Counted from the first letter of the stretch, positions 1 to 11,692 are shown. The stretch: 64,000 nucleotides of DNA from Canna indica (GCA_034359265.1 CP136897.1:20392001-20456000); one strand, 5' to 3'. A program made the numbers and translations. Notes: a model not told the origin generated them from the sequence alone.

Positions 1-199
1 GAGGTTGCGTGTATTCGGTGAAGGTGCGCAGGTCTTCGAACCGCCGCTCGTCGACGCCGGAGGCGACGAGGTCGGGAGCGGTGACTCGGTGGCCGGCGGA
101 CCTGAGATGGGTGGCGACCTTGTACCACGACCATGCTCCGTGGCATGCGCCGTGGACGAGGATGATGTGCCTCTTGGCGATCATCACGTCGTCTCCCAT
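1..199 (-). CDS. Methylesterase (MES/SABP2-like), 5' part, cut by window edge
   Basis: The minus strand opens with ATG at 199 and reads without a stop to base 1, giving about 66 residues of an alpha/beta hydrolase N-terminus. The segment HIILVHGACHGAWSWYK is the first beta strand and oxyanion-hole region of the plant methylesterase family (MES, SABP2, PNAE, hydroxynitrile lyase), followed by an SAGHRVTAPDL-like segment. Family members hydrolyse methyl esters such as methyl salicylate, methyl jasmonate or methyl-IAA in the cytosol; the substrate cannot be told here. The nucleophile serine lies beyond the window. The sequence closely matches exon 1 of the gene at 50574 on the opposite strand, so the two are paralogues. 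A downstream in-frame ATG at 184 is possible, but 199 gives the longer usual N-terminus. Confidence 0.85.
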   Translation of the reverse strand, partial: MGDDVMIAKRHIILVHGACHGAWSWYKVATHLRSAGHRVTAPDLVASGVDERRFEDLRTFTEYTQP

Positions 200-419
200 T
201 AATCTCTCTCTCGATCTCTATGTGTGTTGTTTTTAGTGATCACTAATTCGTGGTGGCTAATGACTTTAATTGAGATGATCTTATATCGTTTGCCACTGCT
301 CGTAATGGCTTCCAAGTCATGTCAAGAGCCAAATAAACTACAATTATTGGAGGCGATCGATCCGATGAGAACAACGTTTTAATTTTAATAAGGCTGACGG
401 CTGATCCAATAAGACTAAG

Positions 420-466
<47 letters not shown>

Positions 467-750
467 ACAAGTTCTTGGCTAGAGAGATCACAAGTTCTTG
501 GCTTCCAGGGCGGCGCCGTATGCTCTGAATTCGCCCAGTTACTCATTAATTACTAGTGATTTTGATCATGTATAGTTCATGAATCTCCTCAACAAAAAGC
601 AAAAGCAGAGAAAACTAATTTGGTCAACAATTAAGGATGTGGTACAGACAAATCAAACTACTCCAAGAAGGTTCAACTATAAACTTGCAAGTTCTACTTG
701 CAGCATCAATTGAAGCAATTGATGATGACAAAAAAGCAAAAGCCAGGACT
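200..750. other. Non-coding gap with GA microsatellite
   Basis: This lies between the start of the left methylesterase and the 3' end of the B3 gene, so it holds the upstream region of the former. I see no ORF of note. It contains a (GA)20 tract at 425-464 and an adjacent direct duplication of a 20-base segment (461-480 and 484-503). GA-rich tracts are common near plant transcription starts, so the tract may belong to the methylesterase promoter; that is inference. Confidence 0.6.
425..464. repeat. (GA)20 microsatellite
   Basis: An uninterrupted GA dinucleotide run, followed by a 20-base sequence repeated at 461-480 and 484-503, which looks like a replication-slippage duplication. Confidence 0.95.
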
Positions 751-1302
751 TCACGCTAATTTAGCCTTCTTTGTTGCTGTTTCTTGCTTCAGTACTGTTT
801 CATTGACTGGAGTTCCATGACCAGAGGTACAGACAGCAGCCTGAAATATCCTTACCTCAAAGATCAGATCGCTTCTGGTGCTGATGAGCTCGAACCTGCA
901 GACATCATCCACTTGCAATCCGTTCTCTCGCGCAAAACTCCACCATCCCGATCCAAACTTCCTCACTTTGTAATGACTGATGTATTTGACTGGCCAAACT
1001 TTCCCACTTGGAACTTGGAGGAAGACTACTTGACTCTGAAGAGGAAGGTGCTCTGCAGCGAACTTCGCTGGAACAATCTGCATGAGAATGTGAATATATC
1101 AAGCTCTCGAACAGTATTGATTCAAGAAATAATTAAGAATGTTTGACCAAGCAACTATATAACTTACCATGATAAAGCTTCTTAAAACATTAATCTTCCT
1201 CATTACTGTAATAAATGCTGGCCTTGTTGATTTCACAGCAATGGCTAAAGTTACAGACTGCATGGAGTATGACCTTCGTTTTCCCTTGGCTTTTCTGAAA
1301 GG

Positions 1303-1335
<33 letters not shown>

Positions 1336-2307
1336 TTCTTCTTCTTCTTTTTCTTCTTCTTCTTCTTCTTCTTCTTTTACTTCTACTTCTTCAACTTCTT
1401 CATCTGCTGCTTCTTCTTCTGTCGTGTAACAATATTAACATATTGATTCATTTTCTCAAATGAAATGGTCAGTTTGTCAAAGAAAAGAAAGTCTCAAAAA
1501 AAATACTCACTCAAATCAACTTGAGATGGAAGAGAAGCATCCTCTTTTCCTCCTATGTCAGCTCTTGAAGAGGTGTTGCCACCAACAAAATCTGTTTGTT
1601 CCTTCTCACAGCTGCTAAGGTCTTCTCCTTCTTCTTCTTCTACTGCTGATGAATCAATATTATATTTAACTCATAATTAGTGGAAACAACATAAATGTCA
1701 TGTAACAATATTAACAGTTTGTCAAAGAAAAGAAAGTCTCAAAAATAGTACTTAAATCAACTTGAGATGGAAGAGAAACATCCTCTCTTCCTCCTCTGCC
1801 AGCACCTGAAGAGGTGTTGCCTCGAACAAAGTATGCTTGTTCCTTCTCGCAGCCGCTCAAATCAAAGACCTTCACTTTAAAGCATGAATTGCCATCGTAT
1901 CTGAAGACCAAGAAGTAACCTAGTTCTAGCTCATGATCTCTGACGAAGTCATTCCACCCTTCTGTGAAGCAAGCAGCATTGTCTTCGCTTCTTGTAAGCT
2001 TTACTCGCCATTTGTTTCCGCTTGATCCTTTGAGCTCTACTTCTTCTTGGAGGTCCTTCATGGCCTTAAAGTTCATTACGAACTTTCTTGGGATGCTCTG
2101 CATAAATAATATGATCAAGTTGCTAATTAAATAAATGATCTTGTCGATCACTGGAAATACTGGGAATGAACATGAGGTGGAAACATTCACAAGAACTTTG
2201 GAGAAATCAGCAATGAGGACTTTAAAGAAACACATCTTTGTGGGTTCAAAGTGGTTCCAGTAGAAATGTGCTCCCCACTCCTTGCACTCTTGGCATCTGA
2301 ATGTCAT
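751..2307 (-). CDS. B3-domain transcription factor, REM type, five exons
   Basis: Exons on the minus strand are 2307-2191, 2097-1752, 1642-1511, 1418-1168 and 1077-751, with GT/AG borders and phases that close to 390 residues. Residues about 25-125 form a first B3 DNA-binding domain (FFKVLIADFS, then SIPRKFVMNF across intron 1, then GWNDFVRDHELELGYFLVFRYDG). Residues about 155-245 are an acidic linker with a poly-Glu tract. Residues about 255-360 form a second B3 domain split by intron 4 (PAFITVMRKINV / IVPAKFAAEHLP / WWSFARENGLQVDDVCRFEL). An N-terminal CQECKEW...HFYWNHF segment resembles rice Os03g06-type B3 proteins. REM proteins are nuclear DNA-binding regulators; no target can be inferred. 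Exon 3 repeats the end of exon 2. No break was found, so the gene may be functional. Confidence 0.82.
1305..1376 (-). repeat. In-frame GAA repeat coding poly-Glu
   Basis: The CTT/TTC run on the plus strand is an uninterrupted GAA/GAG tract in the reading frame of the B3 gene, giving about 22 acidic residues with one Lys interruption. It lies between the two B3 domains. Length variation here would change linker length without breaking the frame. Confidence 0.85.
1511..1860 (-). repeat. Tandem duplicated exon segment inside the B3 gene
   Basis: The 3' part of exon 2 (1752-1860) and exon 3 (1511-1620) code for near-identical peptides, DLSGCEKEQ...SLPSQVDL and DLSSCEKEQ...SLPSQVDL, and end at homologous donor sites. 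Intron sequence beyond the donors is also similar (1690-1750 and 1440-1510). This indicates duplication of an exon end plus its intron. Confidence 0.85.
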
Positions 2308-2992
2308 CTTCTAAGTAGGAGAAATGTTTGATTAATTCTTCAAATCAAAAAACAAAGAGAAGAAATGTTTGATTTACTAATTACGTACCGAAGTCTGGAT
2401 GCAGAGAAAAGTTTGATTCACTTCTTCCTTGAGGTTGTAGAGAACAAAGTAAAGTTGGAATGTGAAGAGAGCCTCGGTCCAACTTAAAATTTACTGTGGT
2501 AGGTGAAAATTAAGTTGGAAAAAAAAGGGTATAAGATGACAATTTATTGCATGCTTGTTCCTAGATTAGTGCTGGCAACAGAAAAAGAGAAAAACAACTC
2601 AACAACTTAAATGTTCTTCTATTAAATAGCTGATGGGTACTGTACTTACGTGCCTTAGAATAAATGATGGTATCATTTATTTTAGTTGTTTTAGAGGAAG
2701 AGATAGTTGACTTCCCTTTTGATTTCCTCTTATTTATAGAATATATTATGGAAAGATTTTTTATAAAAAGGAAACATATTAAAAGCTGAATTAAATGGAA
2801 ATAAAACCTATTAAAAGCTTAATTAAGTAGAGATAATAACATTTAATGAAGATTCTTTTTCAACTTGTTTTCAAGATGCATCTGTTGTCTTCTTTGATAT
2901 TTGAATTCTATTTTGCCGCCTCTTCACAATGTTTTGATGATGTGGCGGATGGGGATGGTGTCAGTAGTGAGGTGAAAAAGTAGAGTTCATAA
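2308..2992. other. AT-rich upstream region of the B3 gene
   Basis: No coding sequence was recognised. It is the region 5' of the B3 start codon and is AT-rich. I could not assign a TATA box or UTR exon with confidence. Confidence 0.5.
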
Positions 2993-3190
2993 TAGGGGTG
3001 AGCACAGGTCAGGACATCCCGGTCCATCCGGTCCTGAAAAATCGGGACAGGACCGAGACAAAGTAAAAAATATTCGAGATTGTTCTGGCCCGTCCCGTTT
3101 TTATTTTCTAATACAACATTATATATTTTATTTATGTTGCATTTTATATACTTAGTAAAGTTAGATAAGTAAAGGTTATAGTATACTAAG
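2993..3190 (+). mobile_element. hAT-type MITE, one end only
   Basis: It starts with TAGGGGTGAGCACAGG followed by subterminal GGTCC/CGGGAC motifs, the same terminus as the complete hAT MITE at 5092. No matching CTCACCCCTA right end is found before the next repeat begins, so it is truncated or deleted on the right. Confidence 0.55.
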
Positions 3191-3192
3191 TA

Positions 3193-4570
3193 TAATAATA
3201 TAACGTCAAACCCATAGGGCTGCAAATGTGCACACTAGGACAAAAAAATATATAATTTAAAGTGTCTCCTTGAAACCAAGCTAAACATAAATCTAAGAAA
3301 ATGGGCACCTCTAGGTGGCGCCAGTTTACTTGAAATCGGAGCCAGATGGTTTCCTAGTGTCGATTTCCTATATGACTGTTTATTCTATGCTAGGTGCAAG
3401 TCCAGGCACACCCCATTGTGTGTCTTTCTCTTTCTATCTCTTTATTAAATGAAGAGACAAAGTTAAAGAGAGAAAGACATAGATAGGGTGCGAGTCCAGT
3501 GGACTCGCACCCAGCATAGAACCCACCCTATATGACATGGATTTATAGGGAAGTCTAAGCTCAGGCACATGTAACTAGATGCCAATTTCCGCAAAACCGA
3601 CGCCTCTCTATAGACGTGGGTTTCCAAACCGGCTCCTTAATCCCACATTGATCAATTTTTTCTTTGTAATCATCAATAACTATTATAAATAACTGCTGAA
3701 TGATTCATTAATCATACATTATTTCTTCGATTCACAAATTTTAGCATTAAATTTTTATTTTAAAAATAAAACTAAAATACAAGTTTAACGAATTTCATAT
3801 TAACTTTTTTAATCACTCTACTTGGATTTTTAGTTGATATCTAGATAATAGGTGCCAGTATCCCTATTCATTCTCTATTGATTCCCAATTTCGATTTTTA
3901 TCGAATTTTAAAAGCGTCAAAATTTTAATTTCGACACCGATTTAGCGCTGTTGTTTTTATTTTAAATAGAATTTTTTAGCACAATTACAATAATATAATG
4001 TCACCCATAGCCATAGGGCTGCAAATGTGCGTGCTAGAACAAAAAAAAAATAAAACCGTCACCTTGAAATCAGTCTAAAGTTTCCTGGTTAAATCTAAGG
4101 AAATTTTCATCAATAGATGGCGCCGATTTCAAATAAACCAGCGCCAAATGCTTCTTGGTGTCCGTTGATTTTCCTAGATTGCTCTAGTTTCCAACAAGTT
4201 CCTAGGTGCCTATATTGAGGCGTAGTTAACACAAAATCAACACCTCTCACACATAGGCGTCAGTTTTCAATAGGAAATCGACTTCTTACTCCCACGTCAA
4301 CCGATTTTCTTAATCATCACAAACTAATATAAATAGTCGATGAATGATTCATTAATCATACATTACTTCTTCAGTTCATCAATCTTAGCATTAATTAAAA
4401 AAAAACTAAAACACAAGTTTAACGAATTTCATATTAATTTTTTTAAAATCATTTTGCTGGGATACTGACACCTATATTATAGGCGTCTATTCATTCTATT
4501 ATTGACTCTAATTTTGCCGGATTTAAAAGCATCAAAATTTTAATTTCTACACCCAATATTGAGCACCAAG
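3193..4570. repeat. Direct tandem pair of an unidentified repeat (3193-3955 and 3985-4570)
   Basis: The two segments share ordered blocks: a CATAGGGCTGCAAATGTG block, a GGCGCC-containing block, a GAATGATTCATTAATCATAC block and an AAGTTTAACGAATTTCATAT block. Divergence is moderate and the first copy carries a MITE insertion (3377-3527). Neither codes for protein. The GGCGCC-GTTTCC motifs link the repeat to clusters near 18.9, 35.5, 49.2 and 61.2 kb. Confidence 0.75.
3377..3527. mobile_element. Mutator-like MITE with 9-bp TSD
   Basis: CTATATGAC flanks it on both sides (3368-3376 and 3528-3536), a 9-bp target duplication as made by Mutator-like transposases. The ends are inverted repeats containing TTCTATGCT-GGTGC-AGTCCA. 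The inside can fold almost completely on itself, and 3486-3512 is a perfect palindrome with 13-bp arms. Confidence 0.8.
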
Positions 4571-4622
4571 TTTTTTATTTAAAATTAATACCGCAGTTTT
4601 TTATTTAATTTTTGTAATGGCC

Positions 4623-5558
4623 AAGCCAAAATGGCCATTGCCTTAGGCCTCCCAAAATTATAGGTCTTCGAGTACTTAGGCTCGTTGCCGAATATTATAT
4701 TTATTTTATTATAAATTAAGGCATCAAATAAGTCATTTAATCTTCTATAATCATCTTTCTCTCTCATTTTTATTAATTAGTGCACTATTAATTTATCAAT
4801 TTCTCACTTTCCTATATTTTCTCTCGATCAACCCAATTTTTTACCCACTTTTTCGTAATACCTCATTACCCCCCTATCAACTAAAAATCAATCTAATTAA
4901 TTTTATCGGAAAAAAATCTCTTGACTGAACATTAACTGCCAATTAAACCTAATTAGCACACCAAACGTGCACACATTTTCTTGTCAAACAAGTTAAATAG
5001 GCATTTGAATCTTGACATATTATTACTTTCATGCAAATCTTCAATTAAGTGACAAAACTCATGTCATCTTCAATTAAGACCAACAGTCCATTAGGGGTGA
5101 GCACGGGCCGGGACGTCCCGACCGTCCCGATCTGGCCCGACCCGAAAGTTCGAGAAAAATCCTGTCCCGGTTCAAAATCGTGACGGCGTAAAAAAATCAG
5201 GATTGTCCCGGCCCGACCCGATTTATGATATAAGTAATATTAATTTTTTGGGACGACATAATATAATGCGCTATTAATTATTTAATGTAGATATTATTTT
5301 CATTTTGTAGAAAAAATAACATTAATAAATTCGAAACATCCCAATCTCGTCCCAAAAAATTCGGGATGGGACGAAATCGAGATGCTTGATATCCGGGACC
5401 GGAACCCATTTGCGTCCCGACTCAAAACTGGGACAAGACTGAGACATACCAAATCCCGGCACGTCCCGACCCGAACTCACCCCTACCGTCCATTAAGTCC
5501 AAAAGACCTCATCTTAAGATTTCGTCTAAGGCCACAATGTCTCTAAGGCCATCCCCGG
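4623..5558 (+). mobile_element. hAT-derived element, relative of the hAT at 11206
   Basis: It parallels the left part of the 11206-18550 hAT (GCCTTAGGCC block, then the region with AATTAAGTGACAA, then CCTCATCTTAAGATTTCGTCT) and its right end. TAATGGC flanks both sides (4615-4622 and 5559-5566, 7 of 8 bases). It has no ORF. It carries a nested hAT MITE at 5092-5485. Its termini are diverged, so the exact ends are less sure than the family assignment. Confidence 0.65.
5092..5485 (+). mobile_element. hAT MITE, complete, 394 bp
   Basis: Terminal inverted repeats TAGGGGTGAGCACGGG and GAACTCACCCCTA bound the element. The 8-bp flanks CAGTCCAT (5084-5091) and CCGTCCAT (5486-5493) match at 7 of 8 positions. 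Subterminal GGGACG/CGTCCCG motifs are iterated in both arms. There is no coding capacity. Confidence 0.88.
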
Positions 5559-5994
5559 TAATGGCAAATGGCATTTGTTCAAATTGGTCTTGACCATGTT
5601 TGCATATATTTTTTTGACCACCTAATATAATTTAATTCACCAAGTTAATTAATTCGAAATTCGATTGGTTGAATTTGATTTTAAAAAATTATTGCAAAAA
5701 GCAACGAAGCTTCTGTAATTTGCTAGATATCTTCCAATATGATGTCAACAATTAGACTTGATTGACCCATAAAGTCAAGTCAATGTCCACTAACGAACCA
5801 TGTGGACCATGTCCGATCGAATATATTCATGAGTTTAAATTTAAAATACTGAATAACTACGATGGCGGCGGAGGTGAAGGAGATGAAGGAAATGCCCTAG
5901 GATCAAGATCGGAAACATCAACATTAGTTTTCTTACCCCTTGCTCCAAGGTATGTGAAGAATCCCCATATGCCTCCTTTGTTGCCTCCTCTGCT
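5559..5994. other. Non-coding gap
   Basis: It holds no recognised gene. A 78-codon plus-strand ORF (5762-5998) overlaps the 3' end of the dead hAT transposase fragment and has no family resemblance, so I do not call it. Confidence 0.4.
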
Positions 5995-6540
5995 CTAATG
6001 TGCCCTCATGCTAGAACTCTGGCCAATATGAGGACCAGAGGAAATTGAACTGCTTCGGTCCATTGCTCCGGTAGCCGAAGTCAAGCCGACGCTACTTGTG
6101 CCACCACTGTCACTGACGCCACCATACTCAAATTGAGATCCAGGATAATACATCTGATCTCGTTCGAATGCAGCATGCTCCAATGAAGCTCTGATGCCGA
6201 CTTCAAGTTCTGAATCCTCATCGTCACCCTGAGCCTCATAATGGCCACCCCCGTGTTGGCTGACTTCTTGGGCAGCTTGTTGGTCTACCTCGCCTTGTTG
6301 AGTTGCATCCTTAAGACGCTGCTCCTTGTTGGTGAGCATATCTTTGAACATCTTTCAGACTTCCGCCGGTGCGTTGGAGCATTTGACGACGTCGCCAGAT
6401 GTTCCGGCCAAGTGTGTCTTCAATCGAATGACGCCTCCACCACGTGAAATCATCTAACAGTGGAGGCATTTCCAGTGATTAGCCTTCTCCAACCAACGAT
6501 CGTGTTGCCATGCGGGGTCAACTTGAGATTTCGGCACCAT
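5995..6540 (-). pseudogene. hAT transposase N-terminus with BED zinc finger, broken
   Basis: The minus strand from ATG at 6540 encodes a BED-type finger: DPAWQHDRW, KCLHC, then H and C ligands in an RLKTHLAGT...VVKC segment, followed by the usual acidic linker (GDDEDSELEVGIRASLEHAAFERDQ). That is the N-terminal third of plant hAT transposases, which bind transposon ends in the nucleus. Two in-frame stops lie between the finger and the linker (about 6447 and 6355), and the catalytic and dimerisation domains are absent. It is therefore a dead fragment. A host gene derived from a BED transposase is unlikely given the stops. Confidence 0.75.
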
Positions 6541-6689
6541 TTAAGTAGAGTTTCGGGATGGAGATGAAGAAAATAGAGATTAGAAAGAGTTTGAGAAAGA
6601 TTGAGAGAGATTTGAGAGTTTAGGAGAGGAGAGGGGAATGAGGGGGTGAAATAAGGTGTTTGGGAACGACTATGAATAGTACCCAACAG

Positions 6690-6890
6690 ATCTTTGTTGA
6701 GTCGTTGGGTCATACCGGGCGGTATCGCCTGGAATTTAATAAATACCACCCAATATGGGCGGTATTTTATAAATATCGTCCGGTACGAGCGGTATTTACT
6801 GATACACCGGTACCGACCGTGTACCGAGTGTATCGTATATCAATTTTTCAAAAAACTAGTAAATAGCGGTTGTACTGGGCAGTACGATAT
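6690..6890. repeat. Cluster of short GCGGTAT/GTACCG motifs
   Basis: The motif GGGCGGTAT and variants (GAGCGGTAT, CGGTACGAGC, CCGGTACCG) recur in both orientations across about 200 bp, like the subterminal repeats of a DNA transposon. No clear terminal repeats or TSD were found. Confidence 0.45.
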
Positions 6891-8002
6891 GGTATTTCAA
6901 TTAGAGATGAGATAGGCTAAGATCAGACCGCCTCTTCTTCCTCATGGGTTAACAACAAATATATTATCCAGACCAACGTAGAAGCAAATTTTTAACACCT
7001 ACACCTTTTTTCACTTCAGACAAAAAGAGAACTTCCGGGGAATTTTGAGAACAAATGTTCTTCAGATGGAAGACTATCAAGGGATTCCCCAACCCTTGAC
7101 AATTCCAAATAATTGTATTCATTTAGACATATGGAGCCATTCCGGGCTAGCTACCTCCACCAAAACATTGCTCAGTTTAGATTCCGAAGTCATCCTTTGC
7201 TTCTTCTTCTTATCTGAACCAGTAATATCATTTGCTCCTCTTTTCTTCAATTACTTGGTTCAGATTACAGCATCAGGTTACAACATCAGATTAGTTGGTT
7301 CAGATTATGATAAAAAGGTATAATGCTCAGATTATTATACTAACTGCTGTTTTGTGTTTAGTTAATAGTATATAATTAATTAACAGTAAAAGTTCTAAAC
7401 TTACAGTTTGTATTGATAAAAAATGCATACTAATTCCCAGTATGAATATTTGGATTACTAAGATAATAATATTTGGATGTATGTACTTATATCACATGAT
7501 TTCCTTGAGATCCTCATCAAATAAGACTTCAGGAGGATTTCTGATAAGAAAATTTCGGATTACAGACTTCAGGAGGCAAGTGGAATCATGCTTGCTTCAA
7601 ACAGAGGAAATTAAAGGTGCTAGTGGTAGGGAAAAGAGACTGCAATACTCCACAATAAATCAAAGCCACTAATATATAAAAGGGGAAAAGAAGCAAATCA
7701 TATGCCAACCTAATGTACAGTTTCTAAAAGGAATTATAAACCTAAAGCACTGCAGCACAACATTGGATTAAATATCTTGTTACCAAAAAGAGATGATATT
7801 CATGACTGCATATATATAAACTATATATACATCTGATGTTGATTATACTAACTGAGCATTATACCTTTTATCATAATCTGAGCATTAAAATCCAATTTAT
7901 ACTAACTAATCAGATTATCAAAGCTAATTTATACTAACTGCTGTTTATCAAAATCTCATAATTAGCCACTGATCTGGCCTCATCTATTAATTAAACATCA
8001 GC

Positions 8003-8095
8003 TCACTACATTCCCATGAAATAAGCCAAATTGATCCAAATGCATATCAATGAAAAAATCATCTCCTGTGTCCTTTTGCTCACAATAATTATTTT
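8003..8095. repeat. Direct repeat, copy 1 (copy 2 at 9189-9280)
   Basis: Both copies begin TCACTACATTCCCA and run through ATGCATATCAATGAAAAAAT to CACAATAATTATTT with only a few mismatches over about 92 bp. The source element was not identified. Confidence 0.85.
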
Positions 8096-9018
8096 AAGCA
8101 AGAAGGATTAGAAAAGGACATTTTAAGCAATTAGCATGGAATTTAGTGCATTGATCCATTTCAAAAAAGTGTTGTTTGAAGTTGGTAATAGACTTGCCCT
8201 GTTCAAGGGGCGTAGTTTACTAAAACCAAATTGTGTTGTCCCTTGTCTCATGTATTCCTCTAACACATAGTTTAGTGCGCACACACTCTCTCTTGTTCAT
8301 TAAACCTTGCATTGCCTAGCAGAAGCTTGTAGTGATAATGGCAGTGTGAGACAAGTTTGGATAGCAGAAGCCACTACTGCACACACTAATTTTACTTTCT
8401 GTAGTTGGTCCTAAAAATCATACAAGTTATGCAAACTCGTTCTTACTCTTTACTTCCTTGTCTGTATCATTTCATTAATTAATGAAAATGATCCCAGGGA
8501 CAAGCCTCCCCATTATATCAGGAAAAAGGAAACATCAACTCATGAAAATTGGTTTCACCAACACCTAAACCAAAGCAAATCAACTAGTAAAGTTTGTTCA
8601 TGACAAAATATCACATAGCAAGCCACTAAACTAGCATAAGAACAGCTACACATGGCAAGCCAAGATAAGCATCAAGGAGGTTATTCTTATTTCTTAGCAT
8701 ACGTTTCTACATTGACAAAGAGTGGATAGTTTTACTGTTTTCTTTAGCAACAGTGGAATATCTTTTAAACATATAACCCATAAATAGGTTTTCCCCAAAG
8801 TCAGTTCCCCACCAAGAGAAGACAGACCTACTACATATATTATTCCCTTGATCCAAAGGGAACAACAACAAGAAGCCCACTGTGAACAAAATGGGTAATA
8901 CTACTAATGTATTCAATATAATAACACATCCAAGATTTGAATGTTGGCATCCTCTAATAACAATAGCATGAAGATGAAAGGAAAAAGTTCTCTAATTGAA
9001 ATGCTTGGTAGATGATAC

Positions 9019-9073
9019 CTTTTCTATGAGGTGTCCCAGAGCAACACCGACTATTACTGTCGTTGCAGCATAT
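9019..9073 (-). other. Possible orphan exon
   Basis: A 55-base open segment on the minus strand is bordered by a pyrimidine-rich TTTTTCTCCAG acceptor and an AAAAG/GTATC donor. In one frame it encodes a short hydrophobic segment, YAATTVIVGVALGHLIEK. No neighbouring exon could be joined with confidence, so it may be the relic of a membrane-protein gene or chance. Confidence 0.2.
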
Positions 9074-9775
9074 CTGGAGAAAAACACAGTGTTTGGTCAA
9101 TATGACAGAAATAGTGAGGAAGAATTTTAAGCACAAACACTGTTTTAGTCAAAATAATTGTCAGCTTTTATTTGGAGGACAAATCAGTTCACTACATTCC
9201 CAGGAAATAAGCTAAATTGATCCAAATGCATATCAATGAAAAAATCATCTCCTCTGTCCTTTTGCTCACAATAATTATTTCCATGAGGGCATAGACTGCT
9301 AAGTTGGACCTTAATCTTGGGGAACAAATTAATCAAAGTGGGAGGTATGCCAAGTTGCCTGCATTCTCATTGCTTTAATTAAAGAATTCCAGGCATACAA
9401 AATCATTAACATGTCATTTAATCAATGATGCACAGTCATTCCCATTGTTTTTCAATGTCTCTCTCCTCCCTCCTATTCACCTGTAATCTTTCAACGCTCT
9501 TGAATACGATTCCAGGTGTTCTTATTTCAAAAAAAAAAAATGATGCACAGTCATTCGATGGATCGAGGCATCATTAGAAGCAAGAATATTGAAGATCAAC
9601 AGTGTTCATCACAAATAACATTATTACCAGTCTGTGCCTCTAAAAAACCTAGTTTACCATGAACTTGATGGGTGAAATCGGAAAGCTGTGAAGGATGAGA
9701 ACCATGAAATGGAAGAAAGACTTTCAACATCCAAAAAAAAGCAATCAAGATCGAGAGATCGAGAGAAAGAAAGAT

Positions 9776-10310
9776 CTAGAGAGAGGTAAGAGACGAACCC
9801 AGCAAGCGAAGACGAATCTGATGAGCAGCGACGTGCAATAGACCGATGGAGGTGGTGGATTTTGTCGGCTGGGCAGAGAGGGGAAGCGTCGGCTGGGGGA
9901 AGAGTCGCGCGCAAGACTTCTGTTGGCAGGGGGAAGAGTCGCGCGCGGTTGGAGAAAAGAAGGACGATCGAGAAATTTTGTCGGAGGGATTTGTCGCGCG
10001 GCTGGAGAAAAAAGGGCGCGGGAAAGAGTCGCGACTTGGGAATAAAAAGGGCGCGGCTGGAGAAAGAAGAAAAACACAGGTTTTTGTCGACTCGGGGGAA
10101 GAGGGGTGCGGTGGCATGAAAAATAAGAGGGAATTAAAAATAATATAGAGTTTTATAAATTTTATTAATAAAATATATATTCGTCGATAATTTTATTGAT
10201 AATACTAATAGAATTTATTAATTAATAATAAATATGTCGGTGAAGTTTTTTAGAAGGGTGCAGTCGGGGAATCATACGTGTTACTTTTATTTACACCGAT
10301 CTTCAGGTTA
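9776..10310. other. GC-rich then AT-rich non-coding island
   Basis: 9840-10100 is GC-rich with repeats of GGGAAGAGTCGCGCGC, and all six frames are open for stretches because of composition. None of the overlapping ORFs resembles a protein family. 10130-10250 is AT-rich with GTCGATAA/GTCGGTGA motifs that may be a transposon end. Confidence 0.4.
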
Positions 10311-11692
10311 TGACAACCCCAGGTTGCTTTGAAGTCCTCGAAGGAGGGATCTGGGTGGGAGTATTGGGACTGCACTCAGTCGTAGGACGATTATTTTTCA
10401 CCGGCATAGTGGATAGGAGGTTGATAACCTCCATCTATGTAGCTGAGCTATTCTCTACCTGCCGTGAGGTGGATGCATATCGTGCATGGAGCGCCACTGG
10501 TTATTTCACGACTACTTGTGACGCTCACATCCAGGGACAAGTTTATAATCATGCAATTTATTATTGGTTTCATCAACTATGAATCCATCACAACTCTTGT
10601 CATCATGTCCTATGAGCCCACAATAATAGCAAAATAAAGGTATTTTTTCATACCGAAATGACGTGCGGAAGCATCCTACCAAAGAAGATTGTGTTCGGGC
10701 ATTGCCTCGAATCGGTTTCTCGATGTTGATGAGGACCCGAGCTTTGTAGATGAAGCCCTGCGAATTACGAACAGCATATAAACCATCTTTCTCAACCGTG
10801 CCTAGACCCTAGTCGATATATTGCAAATCTATCTTCCCGTTTCAACATTTCGAATCTGACCTGGTATACCCCAGCACTGTATCCAGATCGGGACAATGTT
10901 AAAATCGTATTCATAGATGTTTTTCCCCGTTCCCATCGCCTCATCACCATGAGCTGATTCTTGTAGAGCCATGGTTGATTTCGAAGAACTTTTATCATCG
11001 AAGTAGAATTAGAAAAGTTTCCTTTCAACTTCATCACATCTGAGGCTGGATGGATTATTCCAAACTTGCAAGAGAACCATTTGAATCGTAGCCGGAACTA
11101 GTGAATGCTCAGATCATATTTTTGCGATCAAGCAATGGCTTGCACCCCTCACCGACCAGTGGAGCAGAATGTTCATCTTCAAGAACAAATGTTTCTTCCT
11201 CAGCACAGGGCCGGCCCTACCCTTTCGCCAAAAAGGCGATTGCCTTAGGCCCTCCAAAATTTTAGGCCTCCAAGTACGATTGCTATATATTATATTTATT
11301 TTATTATAAGTTAAGGCATCAAATAAGTCATTTAATCTTTTATAATCATCCTTCTCTCATTTTCATTAATTATTCCATTATTATTTTATCAATTTCTCAC
11401 TTTCCTATATTTTCTCTCGATCAATCTAATTCTTTACTCATGTTTTCGTAATACCTCATCACTTAGTTCCCCTATCAACTAAAAAGTAGTCCTAATTATT
11501 TTTTTTGTTTAATTTTATAAAAAAATTCTCTTGACAAATTAAGCATTAATGATCAATTAAAACTAATTAAGCAAAACAAACACATACACGCATCTTCCTG
11601 TCAAATAAATTAAATAGGCATTTGAATTTTGACATATTGTTACTTTCATCAATTGGCAAAAGAAAAAAAATAAAGTCAATGAGCAATTACAT

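Larger units (their letters stand above)
6900..9650. other. Long non-coding stretch with small repeats
   Basis: No protein family is recognisable on either strand. It holds an inverted pair (about 7270-7345 against 7850-7925, sharing ATAATCTGAGCATT), a direct 92-bp duplication, and one possible orphan exon at 9019-9073. The rest is AT-rich unique-looking sequence. Confidence 0.5.

Noticed and set aside
520..560. GAATTC...ACTAGTGATT resembling cloning-vector sequence
   Set aside because: The two words are separated differently from the usual vector junction and surrounding sequence is plant-like, so coincidence is more likely than contamination.
1169..1429. Plus-strand poly-Ser ORF
   Set aside because: It is the antisense of the poly-Glu tract in exon 4 of the B3 gene; no family and no independent support.
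5762..5998. 78-codon plus-strand ORF with Gly-rich stretch
   Set aside because: No family match, and it overlaps the end of the dead hAT transposase fragment.
9654..10148. Several overlapping ORFs on both strands
   Set aside because: Open in many frames because of GC-rich short repeats; none shows domain similarity or splice-consistent structure.
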